Assembly (NCBI GenBank): GCA_042408925.1
Contig: JBHOQO010000088.1
Location: 1-16,989, forward strand
Origin: BPIH01 sp042408925
GTDB taxonomy: Bacteria; Chloroflexota; Limnocylindria; Limnocylindrales; CSP1-4
Reading direction: 5' to 3'
Length of the DNA: 16,989 nt
Shown here: positions 7,330-13,292 of the stretch, in pieces
How positions within the stretch are numbered: position 1 is the first letter of the stretch
How the letters are laid out: the number at the start of each line of letters is the position of its first letter
Position numbers and translations under genes: made by a program
The notes under the pieces: model-generated
Database searches by the model: none
What the model saw: the letters and a program-made list of their open reading frames with translations, nothing else
What the model was told of the DNA's origin: nothing

Positions 7330-7791
7330 CTAGGCAGTGCTCGGTGTCGACTCGAGGCGGGTGCGAAGGCAGCGCGTGACCTCCGCGATGAGCACCCCCG
7401 CCGCCGCTCGCAAGACCATCTCGCCGAGGATCGCGATACGACCAGTCATCGTCACCACTGCGTCGTACTCAAGCCTCGTCGTGCCGTCCTCGCGTTCCTC
7501 CAGGCGGGCTCGTACGACGATTTGGACCGGGCTCCGGGTCACCGAATCCGTTCCCTGGACCGTCGCCACGAAGCTCTCGGGCAGTCGAAGGTCCCCGATT
7601 CGCGACGTGAACTCGAAGGTGCCCTCGACGGGCCCGAGCGAGACGACGATCGTGCCTCGGAAGGTGGTGGCGTCCAGTTGCTCCATCTGGGTGACGCCGG
7701 GCACGCATTCCGCGAGTGGGAGCGGGTTGGTGACGGTCGCCCAGACGGACTCGACCGGCGCCGCGATGTCGATGGCACCGCGGAGTCTCAT
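7330..7791 (-). CDS. CoxG-like SRPBCC-domain protein
   Basis: This 153-residue protein has the CoxG (carbon monoxide dehydrogenase subunit G) pattern of the SRPBCC/START-like fold. The N-terminus is GAIDIAAPVESVWATVTNP (5-23), followed by LAECVPGV (26-33), and later comes a VSLGPVEGTFEF strand (50-61). CoxG proteins are known as membrane-recruitment factors for molybdenum CO dehydrogenase; relatives bind hydrophobic ligands. The frame stays open further upstream, but the ATG at 7791 is chosen because a GAGG lies six bases before it and because CoxG proteins begin at this point. It is the first gene of a two-gene operon with the GMC oxidoreductase, and it is well separated from the molybdenum hydroxylase genes. 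No membrane helix is evident, although the C-terminal third is hydrophobic (ILGEMVLRAAAGVLIAEV). Confidence 0.85.
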   Translation of the reverse strand: MRLRGAIDIAAPVESVWATVTNPLPLAECVPGVTQMEQLDATTFRGTIVVSLGPVEGTFEFTSRIGDLRLPESFVATVQGTDSVTRSPVQIVVRARLEEREDGTTRLEYDAVVTMTGRIAILGEMVLRAAAGVLIAEVTRCLRTRLESTPSTA

Positions 7792-7830
7792 GCGGATCCT
7801 CGAGGCGGAGGTTTTGTGTCCAATGAGCCA

Positions 7831-7839
7831 AGTATTGCA
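7831..7839 (-). promoter_or_regulatory. Candidate extended -10 promoter of the CoxG-GMC operon
   Basis: On the minus strand the bases read TGC-AATACT, a TGn extension plus a 4-of-6 hexamer, inside the only AT-richer stretch upstream of the CoxG-like gene. Transcription would start near 7824, leaving a short leader before the ATG at 7791. The same TGC prefix occurs at the nuo promoter. Confidence 0.3.
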
Positions 7840-7898
7840 TACGTGACGCTGGATACGCCCGCTCGGGACCGGCGTTCGGGCGCCCATGGCGACACCGA

Positions 7899-7914
7899 TC
7901 GGGCGAATGCCCGA
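7899..7914. repeat. Perfect 6-bp inverted repeat
   Basis: TCGGGC (7899-7904) and GCCCGA (7909-7914) flank GAAT. No T-run follows on either strand, so it is not an intrinsic terminator. A GGGCGCCC palindrome lies just before it at 7878-7885. Confidence 0.4.
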
Positions 7915-7948
7915 CTTGGCGGGCAGCGTGGCTGGCGCCATCCTCGCC

Positions 7949-8010
7949 GCTGCCGGTCGGGCCGCCGGCAGCCCGCTCCGAGGCCTCGGCTGCCAACGGT
8001 TCCGGAGCGG
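7949..8010. repeat. Nested inverted repeats, possible structured element
   Basis: Several perfect dyads share this 62-bp stretch. GCTGCCGG (7949-7956) pairs with CCGGCAGC (7965-7972). GGCAGCC (7967-7973) pairs with GGCTGCC (7988-7994). CCGAGGCCTCGG (7978-7989) is a 12-bp palindrome. CCGCTCCG (7973-7980) pairs with CGGAGCGG (8003-8010). They are mutually exclusive in part, so alternative folds are possible. GCCGGCAGC recurs at 8059-8067 inside another palindrome (CTGCCGGCAG, 8057-8066). High GC content makes chance stems common, so function is uncertain. Confidence 0.4.
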
Positions 8011-8127
8011 CCTCGTAGCCCTGCACGCGCGCTCCGCTCGCCCGCTCCCCCCGTCCCTGCCGGCAGCGGGTAGAACATCTCCGGCCGACCCCGCCGACGC
8101 GGCCGCCCTCGCCCCTCCTCCCTCCCC

Positions 8128-8148
8128 GGGCGCCCTCCTCCGGCGCCC
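8128..8148. repeat. Perfect 7-bp inverted repeat at the -35 position of the nuo promoter
   Basis: GGGCGCC (8128-8134) and GGCGCCC (8142-8148) flank a 7-base spacer and end 4 bp before the -10 hexamer TAGAAT. The dyad covers the place where a -35 element would lie, which is a typical operator position. No T-run follows, so it does not look like a terminator. Confidence 0.45.
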
Positions 8149-8149
8149 T

Positions 8150-8158
8150 TGCTAGAAT
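8150..8158 (+). promoter_or_regulatory. Extended -10 promoter of the nuo operon
   Basis: TGC directly precedes TAGAAT (8153-8158; 5 of 6 to consensus), giving an extended -10 layout. There is no recognisable -35; a perfect inverted repeat occupies that place. Transcription should start near 8165, about 108 nt before the preferred nuoA start. Confidence 0.5.
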
Positions 8159-8226
8159 GCCGAGTGCGTGGCTCGTCCCCGCGGCGGCCGCGCGCCCCGG
8201 ACGGGCACTTCCCGAGCAGACCAGGC

Positions 8227-8252
8227 ACCGCCCGCCGACACGGCCGGGCGGT
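8227..8252 (+). repeat. Hairpin in the nuoA leader
   Basis: ACCGCCCG (8227-8234) pairs perfectly with CGGGCGGT (8245-8252), and CCG/CGG inside the loop can extend the stem. In the nuo transcript it would form a stable hairpin ending 10 nt before the Shine-Dalgarno sequence of nuoA. It could affect ribosome access or mRNA stability. Confidence 0.4.
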
Positions 8253-8262
8253 TCGGAAGCGC

Positions 8263-8268
8263 AGAGGA
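8263..8268 (+). promoter_or_regulatory. Ribosome binding site that decides the nuoA TTG start
   Basis: AGAGGA ends four bases before TTG at 8273-8275, which is in frame with nuoA and places the start exactly where NuoA proteins usually begin. The alternative in-frame GTG at 8168 is only 9 bases after the -10 hexamer and lacks a binding site. Confidence 0.5.
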
Positions 8269-8272
8269 TCGA

Positions 8273-8629
8273 TTGACCGGCATCTGGTACGTCGTGGGCT
8301 TCGCCTTCGCCGGCGTCTCGTTCGTCTTCCTGACGATCGGGGCCGCGTGGCTCATCTCCCACCGGAACCGGGGCGACGTCCACAAGGGCCTGCCCTACGA
8401 ATCGGGCATCGACACCTTCGGTGACACCCACGGCCGCTTCGGGCTGTCCTTCTACATCTACGCCCTCCTCTTCGTCGCCTTCGACATCGAGGTCGTCTTC
8501 CTCTACCTCTGGGCCCTCGTCTTCCGGGAGGCGATGCTGAGCGGCTTGATCGCGACCCTCGTCTTCGTCCTCGTCCTCCTCCTCGGCCTCGCCTACGCCT
8601 GGCGAAAGGGGGTCCTGACATGGCGCTGA
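8273..8629 (+). CDS. nuoA: NADH-quinone oxidoreductase subunit A
   Basis: NuoA is a small three-helix membrane subunit of complex I next to the quinone site. From the TTG at 8273 the product is 118 residues, the usual length. Membrane segments lie at about 5-28, 58-82 and 90-110. The conserved loop PYESGIDTFG (41-50) corresponds to the family's YECG-type quinone-cavity loop, with Ser for the usual Cys. FDIEVVFLYLWA (70-81) holds the conserved acidic residues in helix 2. An upstream GTG at 8168 would add a proline/arginine-rich N-terminus foreign to the family. The end overlaps nuoB by 10 bp. First gene of the nuo operon. Confidence 0.92.
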   Translation: MTGIWYVVGFAFAGVSFVFLTIGAAWLISHRNRGDVHKGLPYESGIDTFGDTHGRFGLSFYIYALLFVAFDIEVVFLYLWALVFREAMLSGLIATLVFVLVLLLGLAYAWRKGVLTWR

Positions 8630-9354
8630 TCCACGAACCCGGCCGGGGTGGCGAGCCCGGCCGGGGCCCCGAGCCGGAGGCAGCCGTCGTCCCGGCCCGC
8701 GAGCCCGACACCCCCGTCGAGCCGCTCCGGGTCCCGAACACCCTCTGGCGATCCGCCGATCCGGCCGCCTACCGCGGCGGGGCCGCCGGGCTCGAGCACG
8801 CCCACCTCGCCGAGGTCGAGCGGTCGGGGATCGCGCGGCGGGACGACGCCCGCTGGGGCGCCCTCGAGGTCATCCCGACGAAGGCCGACCTCGTCCTCGA
8901 CCTGCTGCGCGCGAACAGCCTCTGGCCGCTCCTCTCCGGTCTCGCCTGCTGCGCCATCGAGATGATGAGCTCGGCGACGAGCAAGAACGACATCGACCGC
9001 TGGGGAATGTTCCCGTTCCGGGCGAGTCCCCGTCAGGCGGACGTCCTCATCGTGGCCGGGACGCTGACGACGAAGATGGCCGGGCCGCTCCTCCGCCTCT
9101 GGGAGCAGATGCCCGAGCCGAAGTGGTGCGTCGCCATGGGCGACTGCACCTGTTCGGGTGGCCGCTACAAGCGGAGCTACTCGACGATCCAGGGCATCGA
9201 TCGGATCATGCCGGTCGACGTCTACGTGCCCGGCTGTCCGCCCCGGCCGGAGGGTCTCATCTACGGGATGATGAAGCTCCAGCAGCTCATCCTCGAACGC
9301 CGCGGGCGGTGGGCCGAGCGGCGCGTGGGACCGACGGTCCCGGCCGGGGTCTGA
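8620..9354 (+). CDS. nuoB: NADH-quinone oxidoreductase subunit B
   Basis: NuoB binds cluster N2, the [4Fe-4S] centre that hands electrons to quinone. The N2 ligands are all visible: the tandem Cys110-Cys111 in LACCAIEMM, Cys176 in MGDCTCSGG and Cys206 in VPGCPPRPEG. An additional Cys178 lies beside the third ligand, where most family members lack one. The 244-residue protein has an N-terminal extension: about 65 residues more precede the CC pair than in short family members such as that of Thermus. The extension is rich in Pro, Gly and Glu. The ATG at 8620 follows AAAGGGGG and overlaps the end of nuoA, implying coupled translation. Confidence 0.95.
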   Translation: MALIHEPGRGGEPGRGPEPEAAVVPAREPDTPVEPLRVPNTLWRSADPAAYRGGAAGLEHAHLAEVERSGIARRDDARWGALEVIPTKADLVLDLLRANSLWPLLSGLACCAIEMMSSATSKNDIDRWGMFPFRASPRQADVLIVAGTLTTKMAGPLLRLWEQMPEPKWCVAMGDCTCSGGRYKRSYSTIQGIDRIMPVDVYVPGCPPRPEGLIYGMMKLQQLILERRGRWAERRVGPTVPAGV

Positions 9355-9377
9355 GCGCGGGCGAACCGAGACACACG

Positions 9378-9929
9378 ATGGACGTCCAGCTCCGCGACCG
9401 CCTCGCTGCGCGCTTCGGCGACCGCCTCCTGGGGCCGGTCCGCCAGCGCCACGACGAGACCGAGATCCGGATCGGGCCGGGCGACGTCCCGGACGTCCTC
9501 CGGACCCTCCACGACGAACCCGAGTTCCGCTTCCGGGTCCTCGCCGACCTGGCTGGGGTCGACACGGGGACCGCGATGCAGGTCGTCTACCACCTCTGGT
9601 CCGACGCCACGCCCGACTGGCTCCGGGTCGTCGCCGACGGGCTGCCCCGGGAGGATCCCCGCTGCCCGAGCGTCACCTTCCTCTGGAAGGGCGCCGAGTG
9701 GATGGAGCGGGAGGCGTACGACATGTTCGGCATCGTCTTCGAGGGCAACCGCGACCTGCGCCGGATCTACATGCCGCCCGACTACACGAGCTTCCCGCTC
9801 CGGAAGGACTTCTACCTCCCCGACGACGCGGCGCGGTCGCCGGCGATCGGGATCCGCCACCTCGAGCGGACCCACGAGCCGAGCGAGGCGCCACCCGATT
9901 CCGTCGTCCGGCGGGTGAAGGTGATCTGA
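9378..9929 (+). CDS. nuoC: NADH-quinone oxidoreductase subunit C (30-kDa family)
   Basis: NuoC is a peripheral-arm subunit that packs against NuoD and carries no cofactor. The 183-residue product shows the family signature EREAYDMFGIVF (115-126), then DLRRIYMPPDY and FPLRKDF. The usual His of the EGHPDLRR stretch is Asn here. The ATG at 9378 is chosen because the family begins with this short helix (VQLRDRLAARFGDRL); the frame is open further upstream inside nuoB. The Shine-Dalgarno sequence is weak. A 17-codon micro-ORF begins on the last base of its stop codon and leads to nuoD. Confidence 0.93.
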   Translation: MDVQLRDRLAARFGDRLLGPVRQRHDETEIRIGPGDVPDVLRTLHDEPEFRFRVLADLAGVDTGTAMQVVYHLWSDATPDWLRVVADGLPREDPRCPSVTFLWKGAEWMEREAYDMFGIVFEGNRDLRRIYMPPDYTSFPLRKDFYLPDDAARSPAIGIRHLERTHEPSEAPPDSVVRRVKVI

Positions 9930-9982
9930 TGACGACGACCGCCAGGCCGCCGACGGCCGCCGACCGGGACCGAGACCGATGA
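9929..9982 (+). CDS. Possible 17-codon micro-ORF bridging nuoC and nuoD
   Basis: The ATG at 9929-9931 shares its first base with the TGA of nuoC (TGATG). After MTTTARPPTAADRDRDR the frame ends with TGA at 9980-9982, which overlaps the ATG of nuoD (ATGA). No separate function is proposed for the peptide. It may simply carry ribosomes across the gap by termination-reinitiation, since nuoD has no clear Shine-Dalgarno sequence. It could also be a chance reading frame. Confidence 0.3.
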   Translation: MTTTARPPTAADRDRDR

Positions 9983-11238
9983 CGAGCGACGAGCGCCGGA
10001 CCGGAGCCCCCGAGGCCCCGTACGAGATCCCGCCGCATCCCTCGGCCGACGACCCGCGGGTCGTCCTCGACCGGGAGCTCGGGGTCTTCGAGCCGGTCCC
10101 GCCGTACCCGCCGAGGACCGAGCGGGAGGCCGAGTTCTACACGCTCCGGGACGGCGAGATGCTCCTGAACATGGGGCCCCAGCATCCCTCGACCCACGGG
10201 GTCCTCCGGCTCGTCCTGAAGATCCGGGGCGAGCAGGTCGTCGACCTCGACCCAGTCCTCGGCTACCTGCACCGCGGCGTCGAGAAGCTCTGCGAGAACG
10301 CCGACTACCACCAGACGATCGCCTACCTCGACCCGCTCGAATACGTCAGCTCGCTCTTCTGCGAGTGGCCGGCGGTCATGGCCTTCGAGAAGCTCCTCGA
10401 CGTCCAGGTTCCCCGCCGGGCCGAGTACATCCGTGTCCTGACCGGCGAGCTCCTCCGGGTCGCCTCCCACGCCCTCTTCATGGGCTGGATGGCCCTCGAC
10501 CTCGGCGGCCTGACCCCGATCCTGTGGAGCTTCATCGAGCGCGACGAGATCGTCGAGATGCTCGCTTCGATCACCGGCCAGCGGATGCTCTTCAACTACT
10601 ACCGGGTCGGCGGCGTGAACGGTGACCTCAACCACGAGTTCATGAGCCGGCTCGGCGACTGGATGAGCCGGGCGACGGCCCAGCACGAAGCGAACACGAA
10701 GCTCCTGAACGAGAACGAGATCTTCGTCCGCCGGATGCGGGGGCTCGGGGTCATGGACCGCGAGACGGCGCTCCGGATGTGCTGGACCGGCCCGAACCTC
10801 CGAGCGACCGGGGTCCCCTTCGACCTGCGTCGCGCCCACCCGTACAGCGTCTACCCCGAGCTCGAGTTCGACATCCCGACCCGGACCGAGGGCGACTGCC
10901 TCGCCCGCTACCTCATCCGGCTCGACGAGGTGAAGCAGAGCCTCCGGATCATCGACCAGTGCCTCCACGAGATGCCGGACGGCCCGATCATGGCCAAGCT
11001 CCCGCGCCTGCTGCGCCCCCGGCCGAGCCGCGCCTTCGCCGCCGTCGAGGGGCCGCGGGGCGAGTACGGCATCTACGCCATCAGCGACGGGACCGACCAG
11101 CCGTTCCGGCTCCGGATCCACGACCCGAGCTTCATCCACCTCCAGTCGGTCGGGCCGCTCGTCCAGAGCTGCCTGGTGGCAGACTGCATGGCCGTCATGG
11201 CCTCCCTCGACCCGATCATGGGCGGGGTCGACAAGTGA
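9979..11238 (+). CDS. nuoD: NADH-quinone oxidoreductase subunit D (49-kDa family)
   Basis: NuoD forms the quinone-reduction pocket with NuoB. The quinone-binding histidine is His73 in GPQHPSTHG (66-74) and the partner tyrosine is Tyr122 in LEYVSS, spaced 49 residues apart as in characterised homologues. Arg99 in GYLHRG aligns with the arginine of the mitochondrial subunit (Arg85 in bovine numbering) that NDUFAF7 dimethylates. At 419 residues it is of normal length, with an N-terminal stretch of about 50 variable residues. It ends DPIMGGVDK, close to the family's usual ending. Translation is probably coupled to the preceding micro-ORF through ATGA. Confidence 0.96.
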   Translation: MTSDERRTGAPEAPYEIPPHPSADDPRVVLDRELGVFEPVPPYPPRTEREAEFYTLRDGEMLLNMGPQHPSTHGVLRLVLKIRGEQVVDLDPVLGYLHRGVEKLCENADYHQTIAYLDPLEYVSSLFCEWPAVMAFEKLLDVQVPRRAEYIRVLTGELLRVASHALFMGWMALDLGGLTPILWSFIERDEIVEMLASITGQRMLFNYYRVGGVNGDLNHEFMSRLGDWMSRATAQHEANTKLLNENEIFVRRMRGLGVMDRETALRMCWTGPNLRATGVPFDLRRAHPYSVYPELEFDIPTRTEGDCLARYLIRLDEVKQSLRIIDQCLHEMPDGPIMAKLPRLLRPRPSRAFAAVEGPRGEYGIYAISDGTDQPFRLRIHDPSFIHLQSVGPLVQSCLVADCMAVMASLDPIMGGVDK

Positions 11239-11260
11239 GCCGGGGCGTCGGAGGGCCGCG

Positions 11261-12610
11261 ATGACGGCTGTCGGTCGGGCCTGGAGCCGGGTCACGCTGC
11301 CCGGCAAGGTCATCCTCGTCCTCGTGGCCCTCGGGGCGGTCGCGAGCCTCCTCCTCGCCGTCGGGGCCGTCGTCCTCGGGCCGCCCCTCGTCGCCTTCCT
11401 CGAGGCGAACCTCCCGCTCGTCCGCTTCGTCGTCGCGGCGACCGCCGTCCTCCTCCTCACCGTGCCGACGGCCTTCCTCATCATCTACCTGGAGATGAAG
11501 GTCATCGCCCTCATGAACCTCCGGATCGGACCCGACCGGGTGGGGCCGTTCGGCAGCGCCCTCTCGGTCGTCCACGGGCTCAAGGTGCTCGCCAAGGAGG
11601 ACTTCACCCCGACCGGCGCCGACCCCCTCGTCTTCACGCTGGCACCGGTCGTCGTCTTCATGGCGACGGTCATGAGCCTCCTCGTCATCCCCTTCGCCCC
11701 GGGGCTCTTCGGCCAGGACTTCAACGTCGCCCTCCTCTACTTCTTCGCCGTCGGCGGCTTCACCGTCGTCGGCCTCCTCATGGGCGGCTGGGCGAGCTTC
11801 AACAAGTACTCGCTTCTCGGTGGCCTCCGCTCGGCAGCCCAGATCGTCAGCTACGAGATCCCGCTCGTCCTCTCGGTCGTCGGGGTCGTCATGCTGGCCG
11901 GGACGTTGAGCCTGAACGGGATCGTCGAGCGGCAGGCCGGCTCGTTCCTCGACTGGTTCGTCTGGCAGCAGCCGCTCGCCTTCCTCGTCTTCTTCATCGC
12001 CGCGACGGCCGAGGCAAACCGGACGCCCTTCGACCTGACCGAGGCCGATTCGGAGATCGTCGCCGGCTTCGCGACGGAGTACTCGGGGATGCGCTTCGGC
12101 TTCTTCTTCTTCGCCGAGTACGTGAACGTCTTCGTCGTCTCGGCCCTCACGACGACGCTCTTCTTCGGCGGCTGGAACGCCCCCTTCGACTGGCTGTGGC
12201 CGGTGACCCTCGCCCTCGATCCGGGCTCCCTCGGCGTCCTTCTCCTCGTCGCCCTCGCCGTCGTGCCGGTCGTCGGGACCCTCGTCTTCGCGGCCCCGTT
12301 CTGGCTCGCCCGGAGCGACTGGCCGACGTGGCAGGCCCTCCTCGCCGGCTTCGTCGTCTTCAACCTCGTCGCCGCGGCGGCGATCCTGGGCTGGGCCTTC
12401 GTCAGCTTCGACTGGGTCGTCGGGCTCGTCTGGTTCATGGCCAAGACGTACGTCTTTGTCTTCGTCTTCGTCTGGCTCCGGGCGACGCTCCCCCGGGTCC
12501 GGATCGATCAGCTCATGGACTTCGCCTGGAAGTGGCTGATGGAGCTCGCCTTCCTGAACATCTTCGTGACGGCGGCGGCGCTCCTCGTCGTCGACCAGCT
12601 GCGCGGTTGA
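11261..12610 (+). CDS. nuoH: NADH-quinone oxidoreductase subunit H, enlarged
   Basis: NuoH anchors the peripheral arm to the membrane and helps shape the quinone channel. Conserved stretches are YLEMKVIALMNLRIGPDRVG (76-95), KEDFTPTGAD (112-121), the GWxSxxKYxLLGxLRSxAQ stretch (176-194), ANRTPFDLTEADSE (252-265), TEYSGMRF (272-279) and RATLPRVRIDQLM (407-419). At 449 residues it is roughly 100 longer than most bacterial NuoH. An additional hydrophobic helix (about 17-40) precedes the usual first one. Two more (about 324-348 and 357-382) are inserted between GGW (303-305) and the conserved C-terminal block. About eleven membrane segments are predicted by eye. The start is supported by GGAGGG five bases before the ATG. 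Confidence 0.94.
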   Translation: MTAVGRAWSRVTLPGKVILVLVALGAVASLLLAVGAVVLGPPLVAFLEANLPLVRFVVAATAVLLLTVPTAFLIIYLEMKVIALMNLRIGPDRVGPFGSALSVVHGLKVLAKEDFTPTGADPLVFTLAPVVVFMATVMSLLVIPFAPGLFGQDFNVALLYFFAVGGFTVVGLLMGGWASFNKYSLLGGLRSAAQIVSYEIPLVLSVVGVVMLAGTLSLNGIVERQAGSFLDWFVWQQPLAFLVFFIAATAEANRTPFDLTEADSEIVAGFATEYSGMRFGFFFFAEYVNVFVVSALTTTLFFGGWNAPFDWLWPVTLALDPGSLGVLLLVALAVVPVVGTLVFAAPFWLARSDWPTWQALLAGFVVFNLVAAAAILGWAFVSFDWVVGLVWFMAKTYVFVFVFVWLRATLPRVRIDQLMDFAWKWLMELAFLNIFVTAAALLVVDQLRG

Positions 12611-12626
12611 TCGGGAGGACAAGGCG

Positions 12627-13292
12627 ATGACGAAGCCGCCCGGCCTCGGGATCGTCCAGGGGCTCGCCCTGACCCTGCGGCGCTTCTTCGCCCCGAAGGC
12701 GACGATCCGCTATCCGGAGGTCCCGGCCGACGTTCCGCACCGCTTCCGGGGCCGGCTCCAGCTCCTCTATGACGAGTACGGCACGCTGAAATGCGAGACC
12801 TGCTTCCAGTGCGCTCAGGCCTGTCCGGTCGAGTGCATCGACATGGGCGGCTACGACACCCGGGGCCGCTACCACGTCCACTGGGGGCCGCCCGAGACGT
12901 ACGCCGAGCGGCGCGAGGAATCGGCGCTCCGGCGCTCGGGCCGCCCGGTCCCCGATCCGGCCTACGAGCACTGGACGCCGATCGACCCGACACCCCTCGA
13001 GGCGATCCTCGAACGCTACGAGTACGACCCGGGCCGCCTCCTCGAGATCCTCGAGGCGACGCAGGAGGCGTACGGCTACCTCCCGGTCGCCGCGCTCCGG
13101 CGGATCAGCCAGGCGACGGGCGCCTGGTACGCGATGGTCTACGGCACGGCCTCGTACTACCGGCAGTTCCGGTTCGCTCCGCCGGGCGGGCCGGAGGGCG
13201 CGGCGGGCGCCGTCGAGCGCCGGCCGAGCGAGGCCGACTACCTGGCCGCCCTGGCGGCCGCCCTCGGTGACCGCGGGGCGAGGCAGCCATGA
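12627..13292 (+). CDS. Hybrid of a half NuoI ferredoxin and a truncated, cysteine-less NuoE
   Basis: Residues 1-75 resemble the front of NuoI, the ferredoxin-like subunit (FRGRLQLLYDEYG at 40-52, then Cys56, Cys59, Cys62, Cys66-Pro and Cys70). The second four-Cys motif that NuoI normally carries is absent, so at most one [4Fe-4S] cluster is expected. Residues 117-187 match the N-terminal half of NuoE, the 24-kDa subunit (YDPGRLLEILEATQEAYGYL, then AALRRISQATG and MVYGTASYYRQFRF). After this the protein turns into an Ala/Gly-rich tail and ends. All four [2Fe-2S] cysteines of NuoE (cluster N1a) are missing; there is no Cys after position 70. The ATG is preceded by GGGAGGA. The stop overlaps the start of nuoF (ATGA), as expected for a NuoE-NuoF pair. 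Confidence 0.85.
   Translation: MTKPPGLGIVQGLALTLRRFFAPKATIRYPEVPADVPHRFRGRLQLLYDEYGTLKCETCFQCAQACPVECIDMGGYDTRGRYHVHWGPPETYAERREESALRRSGRPVPDPAYEHWTPIDPTPLEAILERYEYDPGRLLEILEATQEAYGYLPVAALRRISQATGAWYAMVYGTASYYRQFRFAPPGGPEGAAGAVERRPSEADYLAALAAALGDRGARQP

Larger units (their letters stand above)
7792..8272. other. 481-bp non-coding region between divergent CoxG-like and nuo operons
   Basis: No convincing gene lies here: the open frames in it lack family patterns and overlap on several frames, as expected at this GC content. It holds a candidate promoter for the CoxG-like gene near its left end and a promoter for the nuo operon near 8150. Between them is an unusual concentration of perfect inverted repeats (listed separately), followed by a roughly 108-nt nuo leader with a strong hairpin. 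No tRNA or known riboswitch pattern was recognised. Confidence 0.6.

Noticed and set aside
5544..7379. Plus-strand open frames within the GMC oxidoreductase region
   Set aside because: The minus strand has a full-length GMC enzyme with all catalytic residues; the plus frames are its complement and lack motifs.
8128..8148. Intrinsic terminator upstream of nuoA
   Set aside because: The stem is perfect but is followed by only two T residues on the plus strand and none on the minus strand, and no gene reading toward it ends nearby.
7886..8155. 89-codon plus-strand open frame in the non-coding region before nuoA
   Set aside because: It has no ribosome binding site and an Ala/Pro/Arg-rich product without family pattern, it lies across palindromes, and it ends inside the nuo promoter.
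8168..8272. N-terminal extension of NuoA from the GTG at 8168
   Set aside because: The GTG would lie almost at the transcription start with no binding site, and the added Arg/Pro-rich residues do not belong to the NuoA family. The TTG at 8273 has AGAGGA in place and gives the normal length.
9673..12622. Minus-strand open frames opposite nuoC, nuoD and nuoH
   Set aside because: These are shadow frames of conserved complex I genes, with charged low-complexity products and no plausible start signals.
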